Source of the DNA: Bradyrhizobium cytisi
GTDB lineage: Bacteria; Pseudomonadota; Alphaproteobacteria; Rhizobiales; Xanthobacteraceae
Reading direction: 5' to 3'
NCBI RefSeq assembly: GCF_008123515.1
Contig: NZ_VSSR01000023.1
Location: 1 to 64,000, forward strand
DNA length: 64,000 nucleotides
This document shows positions 56,824 to 64,000 of this stretch, piece after piece. Every line of letters begins with the position of its first letter. Positions within the stretch are counted from its first letter, which is position 1. Made by a program: the position numbers and the translations under genes. The notes under the pieces were generated by a model. It ran no database searches and had not been told where the DNA came from. It saw only the letters and a program-made list of their open reading frames with translations.

Positions 56824-58728
56824 TCATGCGCTCTTGGCGGGCCAGGGGACGACCTGCCCCGCCATCACGAGCCGGTCACGACCGCTGTCCTTGGCGGCGT
56901 AGAGCGCGCGGTCGGCAGCTGCGATCAGCGTGCTGCAGTCCGTCGCGATCTGGGACGGGAAACTCGTCGCGGCGCCGACGCTGGCCGTCACCAGCCGGGA
57001 AGCCGGATTTTGCGCATGCGGCATGGCGAGATCGTGCAGCGCCTGGCGGACTCCTTCGCCGACATCTGCGCAGCCATCCGAGCCGGTGTTCGGCAGCAGA
57101 ACGGCGAATTCCTCGCCGCCATAGCGCGCTGCGAGGTCGGCCGGGCGCCTGGCCTGTGTGGATAGGATCCGGCCCAGCGCCCGCAGGCACGCGTCGCCGG
57201 CCAAATGTCCGTAATGATCGTTGAACTTCTTGAAATGATCGACGTCGATCAGCAGAAGCGATAGCTGCGTGCCGTCGCGCCGGGCGCGCGCCCATTCGTC
57301 GGCCAGGCGTTCGTCGAATGCGCGCCGGTTGGCAAGGCCTGTGAGGCCGTCGGTCGTCGCAAGCGCGGCGAGCTTGTCCTGAAGGTCTTTCTGCTCGGTC
57401 ATGTCGCGCATGACAGCGACGACGCCGTCGATCTCGCCAGTGTCCGAAGCCAGCGTCACGTGCAGTGCCGCCTCTGCCCAGATCTCGCCCTTGTCGCGAT
57501 GGCGCTGGCGATAGACGAACCGCGCTTCCTCGGCTTCGCCGTTCTTCAGCGCGGCGATGGCCTGCTCGACCCGTTCCATGTCATCCGGGTGGATGCCGGC
57601 CAGAGCCGACGTGCCCAGCAGTTCCTCGGCGGGCCAGCCGGTGATGCGCACGCATGCGGGAGAGACGTAGAGCAGCCGGTTATCCAGCCCGATCCGGGTC
57701 ACCATGTCGCTGGATTGCTCGGCCAGCAGGCGGAAATTTGCTTCCTTGGCGACGAGGACCTGTGCCATGCGTTGCCGCTGCGACAACTGACGGACCAGAT
57801 AGAAGCCGATCATGGCGATCAGCAGCACGAGGCCGAGAACGAAGATCATGCGCGCGGCCGCTGCGTGTCGCCAGGGGGCGAGCACGTCGTCCTGCGACTT
57901 GCTCGCGAGCACCATCAGCGGATAGTGGCTGCTGCGCTGGTAGTAGCTCAGTCGCTGCACGCCATCGAGCGGCGATTTGAAATAGTAGACCGCCGCGGCG
58001 GGACGGCTTTCCCAGTCCCTGAACAAGGGCGCATTGGACAGGTCCCGTCCGACGAAACTTCCGCTCTCGTCACGGGTCCGCGCCAGCATGATGCCGGCGT
58101 TGTTGAGCAGCGATGCCGAACCATTCGGCCCGAAATCGAACCGCTCGTAGAATTTTGCGAAATAGGCGGTGTCGATCGTGAGCAGGACGACGCCGGCGAA
58201 GCTGCCGTCGGGATGGTCGATCCGGCGCGACGCCGTGATGATCCACTGACCGCCGGCGCGACTTTTGATGGGGCGGCCGATCAGCGTGCCCTTCTCCGGG
58301 GAGTCGCGGTGCTGCCGGAAATATTCGCGGTCGCTGTTGTTGAGTCCGGAGAAATTGACATGCTCAGTGGTGGCAAGCCAGCGGCCGGTCTCGTCATAGA
58401 CGAAGATGCCGCGAATGCGCTCCGACGATTTGCGGGTCGGCAAATACGCCTGGAGCCTTGTGATCGTATCGGGGCCGGTCCCGTCGAGCTCGAGCCGGTG
58501 GACTAGTCCGACCAGGATCGTATCGGTGAGCTCGAACGTGTCGTCCGCGTGCTGGATCAGCGAATGCGCCAGATTGGTAACGTCGATCTCGGCGCTTCTG
58601 AGCTCCGCATCGCGCGTTTCCCATTCGCGCCAGACGCTCAAGCCCAAAATCGTCACGCAGATCAGTGCAACGAATCCCGCCGCCCAGAGCGGAAGGCGGG
58701 TCTTGCCGAGTTCGCGGCTCGTGACCAT
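56824..58728 (-). CDS. Membrane diguanylate cyclase with periplasmic CACHE-like sensor and PAS domain
   Basis: A 634-residue protein: helix at 15-35, a periplasmic double-CACHE-like region (about 40-280), a second helix near 295-315, a PAS domain (about 335-455) and a C-terminal GGDEF domain. The active site is GGEEF (537-541). RPAD (528-531) sits five residues earlier, the exact place of the RxxD inhibitory I-site, so the enzyme is expected to be active and feedback-inhibited. The ATG at 58728 has GGAG upstream. It makes c-di-GMP from two GTP in response to an outside signal. Confidence 0.93.
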   Translation of the reverse strand: MVTSRELGKTRLPLWAAGFVALICVTILGLSVWREWETRDAELRSAEIDVTNLAHSLIQHADDTFELTDTILVGLVHRLELDGTGPDTITRLQAYLPTRKSSERIRGIFVYDETGRWLATTEHVNFSGLNNSDREYFRQHRDSPEKGTLIGRPIKSRAGGQWIITASRRIDHPDGSFAGVVLLTIDTAYFAKFYERFDFGPNGSASLLNNAGIMLARTRDESGSFVGRDLSNAPLFRDWESRPAAAVYYFKSPLDGVQRLSYYQRSSHYPLMVLASKSQDDVLAPWRHAAAARMIFVLGLVLLIAMIGFYLVRQLSQRQRMAQVLVAKEANFRLLAEQSSDMVTRIGLDNRLLYVSPACVRITGWPAEELLGTSALAGIHPDDMERVEQAIAALKNGEAEEARFVYRQRHRDKGEIWAEAALHVTLASDTGEIDGVVAVMRDMTEQKDLQDKLAALATTDGLTGLANRRAFDERLADEWARARRDGTQLSLLLIDVDHFKKFNDHYGHLAGDACLRALGRILSTQARRPADLAARYGGEEFAVLLPNTGSDGCADVGEGVRQALHDLAMPHAQNPASRLVTASVGAATSFPSQIATDCSTLIAAADRALYAAKDSGRDRLVMAGQVVPWPAKSA

Positions 58729-58909
58729 CGGGTTTGCTCCAATTCGGTGCAAACCTCTCACTTTGGCCTTAACGGCCCATTGCAACAACTGTGATGATTG
58801 CGCGGGGCCGTACTCAACCGGAGGGAGTTGTCGGCATTTCGATCCAGTTTCGTCGGCGGATGTTAACCACGGTTCCGCGGCGTGATGTCTTCACCTCGCG
58901 CTTGCCGCT

Positions 58910-59131
58910 TCACCCATCCAGCGTAAATCCGACGCGCAGCGTTACCTGGTAGTGGCGCACCGCGCCGTTCTCGATGTGGCCGCGTGTCTGCACCACCTCG
59001 AACCATTTCATCTCGCGCACGGTCTTGGATGCGCGGCCGACCGCGTTCTTGACCGCGTCCTCGATCGAAGTCTCGGACGATCCGACCAGTTCCAGGATCT
59101 TGTAGACATGATCCTTCTCGGCTGCCGGCAT
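58910..59131 (-). CDS. Dodecin (flavin-storage protein)
   Basis: A 73-residue dodecin: [23 protein letters not shown], the flavin-stacking Trp in [12 protein letters not shown] and a closing YQVTLRVGF. These form hollow 12-mers that hold FMN or riboflavin. The frame extends about 50 codons upstream, but GGGAGG before the ATG at 59131 and family length settle the start. Confidence 0.93.
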   Translation of the reverse strand: MPAAEKDHVYKILELVGSSETSIEDAVKNAVGRASKTVREMKWFEVVQTRGHIENGAVRHYQVTLRVGFTLDG

Positions 59132-59305
59132 GGTGGGCCTCCCTCGGTTGCGCTGCGGCGTCAGCCGTCGCGGGGTCTTTGGTCTGAACGGGCGCGGGCC
59201 TTTCCGGTTCCGTCGCCCGCGATGGCCCGCATGCGCCAATCGCGGTGGAGCAGGCCGGGCTCGCCTGCCAAGCGCCAACGGACGTAATCGCTTCAGTGCG
59301 CGGAG

Positions 59306-60556
59306 CTATGCGGGCTCGCCATGCAGGCGGATGGCGGCAGGCTTGGCGTCGCGCAGCAGGCACCGCAGCAATATCGCGAGCACCGCCATGAGTGCGAAGC
59401 CGCCAACGGCCGGAGCCACGCGATTTTGCAGGTCGCTCGCGGTGACGTTCTCTGCGGACAGCCGGGCCGATTGCAGCAGCCCATAGGCGTTAGCCAGCAG
59501 GAGCAGGGCGTAGACCGCGCTGCGTTCGCGCGAGCTCGCCAGGCCGGCAAAGTCCGGAAGCAGCAGGGCAAGCCCGATCCCCACGATCGGCAGGTCATAG
59601 TCGTAGGCGTAGGGGCTGATCATCACGGAGACGACCGCGACGATGCCGAGCGCGAAGCGGGGAGACGGTCCGCGAGCAACCGCAAGTGCGACGGCGGCCA
59701 GCGCAAGACCTGCCATTGCCATCTGCCCCCAGAACGCGCCAGTGGCGGGGAGGCCAGCATTGTACAGGGCCGCATAGGCCGAGATCATCCGATACAGCTG
59801 GTAGCGGCCTTCCTCCAGAAAGCCTGCGGCTTCCCGGATGCTGCCGAGCCACGCGAGCCAGATTTGCGGACCGAAGGCGAGCGTGCAGAGGAGCGAGCTC
59901 GCGACCACCACGATCGCGGCGGTCAGCACCGCCGGCCAGCGGCGCGTCAACAGCATGTAGATGCCGGCCGCAACGGCCAGATGAGGCTTGATGACCATCA
60001 GGCCGAGCGTGATGCCGGCGAGCACCGGGCGCCGTTCCGCGTTAATGCAGATCAGCCCGATCAGCGCGCCGGTCAACAGGCCGTTCTGGCCGATAGCGAT
60101 CGTGATCGCGATAGCCGGGAAAAACACGACGAGCACGAGCGCGAAGTTGTTTCCGGCGATGGCGCGGAGCGTCATCAGATAGGCCGCCAGCGTGACCGCC
60201 GTGAAGAGAAAATAGGCGACCCAGCCCGGAAGAAACGCGAGGGGCGCAAGCACCAGGTCGAATTGCGGCGGGTAGGTCCAGGGCATGACGTCGGCCGGGC
60301 CGCCGGCTGCCGCGAGCTGCATCTTCGTGAATGACGCGAATTGGTAGGTCAGGTCGAGATCCTCGAGCCAGATTCGTTGCGCCACGATGTGGAAGGCGGT
60401 GAAGTCGGGTGTCTGGTTGCCGTACCAGAGGCCGCCTTCGAAGAACCGGAAGGCCTTGAAGATCAGTATGGCTGCGAGGAGCGAGAGAATGACGCAGACA
60501 TAGATCGTCCGCTTCCGTGGCGAGGCTTGAATCTGCTCCAGGGTTGCGGTGAGCAT
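59306..60556 (-). CDS. Family 87 (DUF2029) membrane glycosyltransferase
   Basis: A 416-residue inner-membrane protein with about ten helices. After the first helix comes the periplasmic-facing DFTAFHIVAQRIW, with the Asp typical of DUF2029/GT87 polyprenyl-phosphate mannosyltransferases. WTYPPQFDLVLAPLAFLP is another family motif. It would add a sugar from a lipid carrier to a surface glycan; acceptor unknown. No neighbouring polysaccharide genes. Confidence 0.85.
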   Translation of the reverse strand: MLTATLEQIQASPRKRTIYVCVILSLLAAILIFKAFRFFEGGLWYGNQTPDFTAFHIVAQRIWLEDLDLTYQFASFTKMQLAAAGGPADVMPWTYPPQFDLVLAPLAFLPGWVAYFLFTAVTLAAYLMTLRAIAGNNFALVLVVFFPAIAITIAIGQNGLLTGALIGLICINAERRPVLAGITLGLMVIKPHLAVAAGIYMLLTRRWPAVLTAAIVVVASSLLCTLAFGPQIWLAWLGSIREAAGFLEEGRYQLYRMISAYAALYNAGLPATGAFWGQMAMAGLALAAVALAVARGPSPRFALGIVAVVSVMISPYAYDYDLPIVGIGLALLLPDFAGLASSRERSAVYALLLLANAYGLLQSARLSAENVTASDLQNRVAPAVGGFALMAVLAILLRCLLRDAKPAAIRLHGEPA

Positions 60557-60885
60557 ATATGACGACCTTACGGCGAGACTGCGCTTTGCAGCTCAGATTG
60601 CCGAGCGGGCCTTAAGGGACGGTAACGAACCGGAAAGGATTCCGGCTTTGGATCGCAATTTGCGGTCCGAAGCCGCCACCGGCCATCGTTAACGACAGGC
60701 TGAACGGACGGTTGGATCCGATAGCCCTGGAAATTACCGATTAAAGTCTTTGCGTATCAGGTGAAGCGAGCGGAGGACCGGTCCTCGCTCGGACTGCAAC
60801 CGTGATCGCGAGGTCGTTTTGTGACGCGTCAACGGTTTCGACCGTTCGAACGGATCGAGTCCTAGCATAGCGCGACGAGCGAGCG
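60557..60885. other. Gene-free region of 329 bases with several palindromes
   Basis: I see no supported coding sequence. The stretch holds a 25-base imperfect palindrome built on GAGGACCGGTCCTC (60767-60791), CCGTTCGAACGG (60842-60853), and two small hairpins (CCGGAAaggaTTCCGG and GGATCGCAatTTGCGGTCC) near 60628-60673. It precedes the GT87 gene on one side and follows the HNH gene on the other. It could contain a promoter for the GT87 gene, a terminator for HNH or a small RNA. Confidence 0.4.
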
Positions 60886-61443
60886 CTACGGATCCAGCTC
60901 CGTATCCCAGTAGAGATAGTCCAGCCAGCTGTCGTGCAGGTAGTTCGGCGGAAACAGGCGGCCGTTGCGGTGGAGCTGGTGCACGGTCGGCGCGAAGGCG
61001 TGCTGGCGCGGAAACATCTTGGCCTGCGCCGGCGTGAGATTGCCCTTGCGCAGGTTACAGGGCGAGCACGCCGCGACCACGTTTTCCCAGGTGGTCTGGC
61101 CGCCTTTGCTGCGCGGGACGATGTGATCGAAGGTGAGGTCTTCGGGCGAGCCACAATACTGGCAGGCGAAACGATCGCGCAGGAAGACGTTGAACCGGGT
61201 GAAGGCGGGATGCGTGGTCGGCTTGACGAAGGATTTGAGCGAAACCACGCTCGGCAGCTGCATTTGCAGCGTGGGGCTGTGAACCGCCTGATCGTAATGC
61301 GCTACGATATTGACGCGATCGAGGAACACCGCCTTGATCGCGTCCTGCCACGACCACAGAGACAGTGGGTAGTAACTCAGCGGCCGGAAGTCCGCGTTGA
61401 GGACCAGCACCGGCCAACTGCCTTGCGAGACATGTGCGTTCAA
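60886..61443 (-). CDS. HNH endonuclease-domain protein
   Basis: A 185-residue protein with an HNH nuclease domain in its second half: CQYCG, LTFDHIVPRSKGGQTTWENVV, and CSPCNLRKGN, giving the His-Asn-His active site and two zinc-binding Cys pairs. The N-terminal half (residues 1-90; LNADFRPLSYYPLSLWSWQDA) is characteristic of a widely conserved single-copy proteobacterial HNH family. Its biological role is not known, but it is not tied to a mobile element here. Confidence 0.92.
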   Translation of the reverse strand: MNAHVSQGSWPVLVLNADFRPLSYYPLSLWSWQDAIKAVFLDRVNIVAHYDQAVHSPTLQMQLPSVVSLKSFVKPTTHPAFTRFNVFLRDRFACQYCGSPEDLTFDHIVPRSKGGQTTWENVVAACSPCNLRKGNLTPAQAKMFPRQHAFAPTVHQLHRNGRLFPPNYLHDSWLDYLYWDTELDP

Positions 61444-61479
61444 GTAACGCTCCCGGCCTCCAATATACGCTGCGAAGCA

Positions 61480-61502
61480 GCATGTATTGACATACTACAT
61501 GC
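61480..61502. promoter_or_regulatory. Inverted repeat upstream of the HNH gene
   Basis: GCATGTA-ttgacatac-TACATGC, about 37 bases upstream of the HNH start. The inner TTGACAT also resembles a -35 box on the plus strand. It may be an operator; no regulator is nearby. Confidence 0.4.
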
Positions 61503-61626
61503 AGCGTGACGGGATTGTGAAGCCCGTTGAGCGACTTATTCAGGCGCAAGCAATACGGCGGCGGGGTGGCAGATGCTCAAAAACGCCGCGATTTGGGGAG
61601 GCCGTGCCCCGGAATGATGGGCTGGG

Positions 61627-62604
61627 CTACTCCTGCACCCGCTCCAGCTTCTGCAAGCACCGCGTCGCGCGGACCGCGGCCGGCATCTCCTCGTCCGGAA
61701 AGCTCGTCTTCCAGTCGGTGACGCCGACTTCGCCGACATAGATATCGCCCTTCGAATCCAGCGCGATGCCATGTGGTGCCAGAAACTTTCCGCTGGCGAC
61801 ACCCGGGCCTTGCTCGCCGCCGAGCCGCGCGATGCGCTTTCCCGTGGCGTCCACGATCGACAGCCGCGGGCCGAGATTGGGCACCTTGCGATTGACGGCC
61901 ATGCCGGGGCCGAGCTCGCCGATGACGAAGGTCGGGCTCTTGCCCCCGCCGCAGCAGCACAGCGCACAGGGGCGGTGCAGATTGTTCCACTGCGTCTCGT
62001 ACTTGCCCTCGCCGTTGAACACCTGCACGCGATGGTTCTCGCGATCGGCGACATAGACCCAGCCATCGGCATCGGTGGCGATGTTGTGCACGATGTTGAA
62101 CTGGCCGGGATCCGTGCCCGGCTCGCCCCAGCTTTTGATAAGCTTGCCGTCGGGCGTGTATTTGTGCACGCGGGCATTGCCATAGCCGTCGGAGACGTAG
62201 ATCTCGCCCTTCGGCGACAGCGCGGTGTGGGTGCATCGATGGAACGGCTCGCCGCTCATGAATGGCGCAGGCTTTGCGGGAATGCCGATCGTCAGCAGCA
62301 CCTTGCCGTCGGTGGTGCATTTGCGCACGGTGTGGTCGCCGTCATCGGTGCAGTAGAGATTGTCGTCGGCATCGATGTGCAGCCCGTGCGCGCGCGAGAA
62401 CAGGCCTTCGCCAAAGCTGCGCAGGAAATTGCCCTCGCGGTCGAGCACCACCATCGGATGGGCGCCGCGGTTGAAGACATAGACGCGATCCTTGCTGTCG
62501 ACCGCCACCGAGGCGACGTCGGTGAGCTGCCAGCCGTTGGGAAGCTTCGCGAAATTTTCGACGACGCGGTAGCGGTGTTCGCCGGTGCCGAGAATCGCTG
62601 GCAT
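61627..62604 (-). CDS. NHL-repeat beta-propeller protein
   Basis: A 325-residue protein made of about six NHL repeats (GLHIDADDNLYCTDDGDHTVRK; IATDADGWVYVADRENHRVQVF; GIALDSKGDIYVGEVG). A Cys cluster CALCCCGGGKSPTF lies between blades. No signal peptide, so cytoplasmic. GAGGGG before the ATG at 62604 fixes the start. Related to peptidylamidoglycolate-lyase-type propellers. It begins 14 bases after the flavin monooxygenase and is clearly cotranscribed with it. Confidence 0.85.
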   Translation of the reverse strand: MPAILGTGEHRYRVVENFAKLPNGWQLTDVASVAVDSKDRVYVFNRGAHPMVVLDREGNFLRSFGEGLFSRAHGLHIDADDNLYCTDDGDHTVRKCTTDGKVLLTIGIPAKPAPFMSGEPFHRCTHTALSPKGEIYVSDGYGNARVHKYTPDGKLIKSWGEPGTDPGQFNIVHNIATDADGWVYVADRENHRVQVFNGEGKYETQWNNLHRPCALCCCGGGKSPTFVIGELGPGMAVNRKVPNLGPRLSIVDATGKRIARLGGEQGPGVASGKFLAPHGIALDSKGDIYVGEVGVTDWKTSFPDEEMPAAVRATRCLQKLERVQE

Positions 62605-62618
62605 GTGTTGTCCCCTCT

Positions 62619-64000
62619 TCAGTTGCCTCTGTCGTGCTCGTTTGCAGCCGCGGCCCGTCCCAAAATCCCCTCCTCGATCGCCTTGATCTGCAGCGCGAGA
62701 AATTTCGAGTTGATCCGGCACTGCGCGAGGCTGCCGGCGATGAACCACAGGCCGGGCTGCCCGGTGCGCGCATACATGTTGCGCAGCTCGAAACCATCGC
62801 CAAAGCCCCAGACCGGGCCGATACGGTCGGCGACGCCGTCGCCGAACAGCTTTCGCACGAGGTATTCCTGTGGCTTGTAGCCGGTCGAGAGCACGATGAG
62901 ATCGGCTGCGATGGTCGTGCCATCATTCAGCTGCGCGCCATCGGCCGTGAAGCCGTCGATGTCCTCGAATTGCTTCAGCTCGATCGCGCCTTCGACGATC
63001 AGGTTGGAGCAGCCGACGTTGAAGTAATAGCCGCCGCCGCGGGTGAGGTATTTGAACTGCCAGCCGGTGCCGGCCTCGCCGAAGTCGAGCTTGAAGCCGA
63101 CGCGGCGCAGTCCGTCGAGCAGCTCCTTGTCGAGTTCCTTCGACTGTTCCGTCAGCATCACATGGGTCTTCTTCGCCAGCGGCGTCGGCATCGATGTCGC
63201 GATCAGATCGTTGTCCTCGAGCGTGCCCTCATTGTAGATCGCATAGGCCAGCTGTGCCGACGGCTCGATATTGGTGACCAGCGTCGGCGAACGCTGCACC
63301 AGCGTCACCTTGGCGCCACTGGAATGAAGATCCTGCGCGATGTCGTGACCGCTGTTGCCGGTGCCGATGACGATGGCGCGCTTGCCGTGCCAGTTCTCGC
63401 CGTCCTCGTAGCGGCTGGAATGCAGCAGCGTGCCCTTGAAACGATCGAGAGTCGGAATATCAGGCACGTTAGCGATGCCGCTGACTCCGGTTGCCATGAT
63501 CACATGACGCGGATGCATGGTGCGCTTGCTGCCGTCGGTGCGGCGCAGCGTCACCGTCCAGCGTCCCTTGGCCTCGTCATAGGCGCCGCCTTCGAATTCG
63601 GTGCCGGTCCAGAAGTTCAGCTCCATCGCGTCGACGTAAGCTTCGAACCAGTTCGCGAGCTTGTCCTTGGGGATGTAGGTCGGCCAGCTCGGCGGGAACG
63701 GCATGTAGGGCAGGTGATTGACCTGCACCTGGTTGTGCAGGGTGAGCGCGTGATAGCGCTTGCGCCAATTATCGCCGACCCGCGTCTCGCGATCGACGAT
63801 CAGCGTGTCGATCTGCAACTGCTTCAGCCGCGCCGCGATCGCGAGCCCGGCCTGGCCGCCGCCAACCACCAGTACGGCGGGATCACGATCGGAATAGTCG
63901 CGCGAGGCCTTGCGCAAGTCGAGCCAGTTCGGCCCGCGGAAATTGCGCGAATAGGCCTGGCCGCGCGGTCGCGACGTGCCGAGCTGTTCCTCAAAACCTT
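62619..64000 (-). CDS. Flavin-containing monooxygenase, 5'-truncated by window edge
   Basis: The visible C-terminal 460 residues. The FAD motif is VVGGGQAGLAIAARL, the NADPH motif VIGTGNSGHDIAQDL, and FKGTLLHSSRYEDG resembles the FMO/Baeyer-Villiger fingerprint. Reading upstream of a TTG at 63917 the frame stays open to the edge (GFEEQLGTSRPRGQAYSRNF), so the true start lies beyond base 64000 and an N-terminal region is missing. Family members are often about 600 residues. It heads an operon with the NHL protein. Substrate unknown. Confidence 0.9.
   Translation of the reverse strand, partial: GFEEQLGTSRPRGQAYSRNFRGPNWLDLRKASRDYSDRDPAVLVVGGGQAGLAIAARLKQLQIDTLIVDRETRVGDNWRKRYHALTLHNQVQVNHLPYMPFPPSWPTYIPKDKLANWFEAYVDAMELNFWTGTEFEGGAYDEAKGRWTVTLRRTDGSKRTMHPRHVIMATGVSGIANVPDIPTLDRFKGTLLHSSRYEDGENWHGKRAIVIGTGNSGHDIAQDLHSSGAKVTLVQRSPTLVTNIEPSAQLAYAIYNEGTLEDNDLIATSMPTPLAKKTHVMLTEQSKELDKELLDGLRRVGFKLDFGEAGTGWQFKYLTRGGGYYFNVGCSNLIVEGAIELKQFEDIDGFTADGAQLNDGTTIAADLIVLSTGYKPQEYLVRKLFGDGVADRIGPVWGFGDGFELRNMYARTGQPGLWFIAGSLAQCRINSKFLALQIKAIEEGILGRAAAANEHDRGN

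Noticed and set aside
60886-61443. HNH gene as part of a homing or restriction system
   Set aside because: No methylase, specificity subunit or intron nearby; its N-terminal half matches a stand-alone chromosomal HNH family.

Overview
This window looks like a high-GC alphaproteobacterial chromosome, most likely Bradyrhizobium or a close relative (Nitrobacteraceae). The evidence is the ChvG/ChvI plus short HprK plus PTS-EIIA/HPr cluster, an ATP-type PckA nearby, a DUF2865 protein, many small secreted Cys-pair proteins, and intergenic palindromic repeats of the kind scattered through Bradyrhizobium genomes. Genes are densely packed on both strands. I saw no rRNA, tRNA, CRISPR array, prophage or intact insertion sequence. 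The first 19 bases match the Nextera transposase mosaic end, so the left edge is a read or contig end carrying adapter, and the first gene is truncated there. The last gene runs off the right edge.

Layout. 1-11 kb: end of a GT39-type membrane glycosyltransferase; then, on the minus strand, chvI-chvG-hprK-EIIA-HPr (an acid/envelope-stress two-component system coupled to a regulatory, non-transporting PTS); then a HugZ-like protein, an exported TPR-CHAT protease-like protein and pckA. 11-24 kb: thioesterase, glycogen phosphorylase, a GIY-YIG gene between perfect inverted repeats, DUF2865, pyrE, a GST, a LysE exporter, polA (proofreading residues apparently lost) and a membrane acyltransferase. 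23.6-33 kb: ugd, hrpB, a membrane-anchored retropepsin-like protease, a phosphomannomutase/phosphoglucomutase, an Lrp regulator, a HIT-nudC-pfkB operon and a decayed group II intron end. 33-42 kb: DUF3237, a TRAP transporter operon divergent from pobA (aromatic acid use), a PaaI thioesterase, a LysR regulator with its divergent flavin-binding target, an AbrB-type permease and two small secreted proteins.

42-64 kb: a TetR regulator and divergent thioesterase sharing two operators, lrgA-lrgB, a Tat-exported DsbA-like protein, an esterase plus a catalytically dead HtrA-like PDZ protein, an M20 peptidase followed by a complete five-gene peptide ABC transporter and an MFS permease, a membrane diguanylate cyclase with CACHE-like and PAS parts, dodecin, a GT87 mannosyltransferase-like protein, an HNH nuclease, and an NHL-repeat protein paired with a flavin monooxygenase.

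Most of the window is ordinary chromosomal content. The unusual items are the HtrA-like pseudoprotease, the degenerate PolA exonuclease domain, the exported TPR-CHAT protein lying between chvI and pckA, the internally duplicated C-x3-Y...MKW secreted protein, and the repeat families, including one that brackets an orphan GIY-YIG gene. I found no clear multi-gene system that is wholly new.
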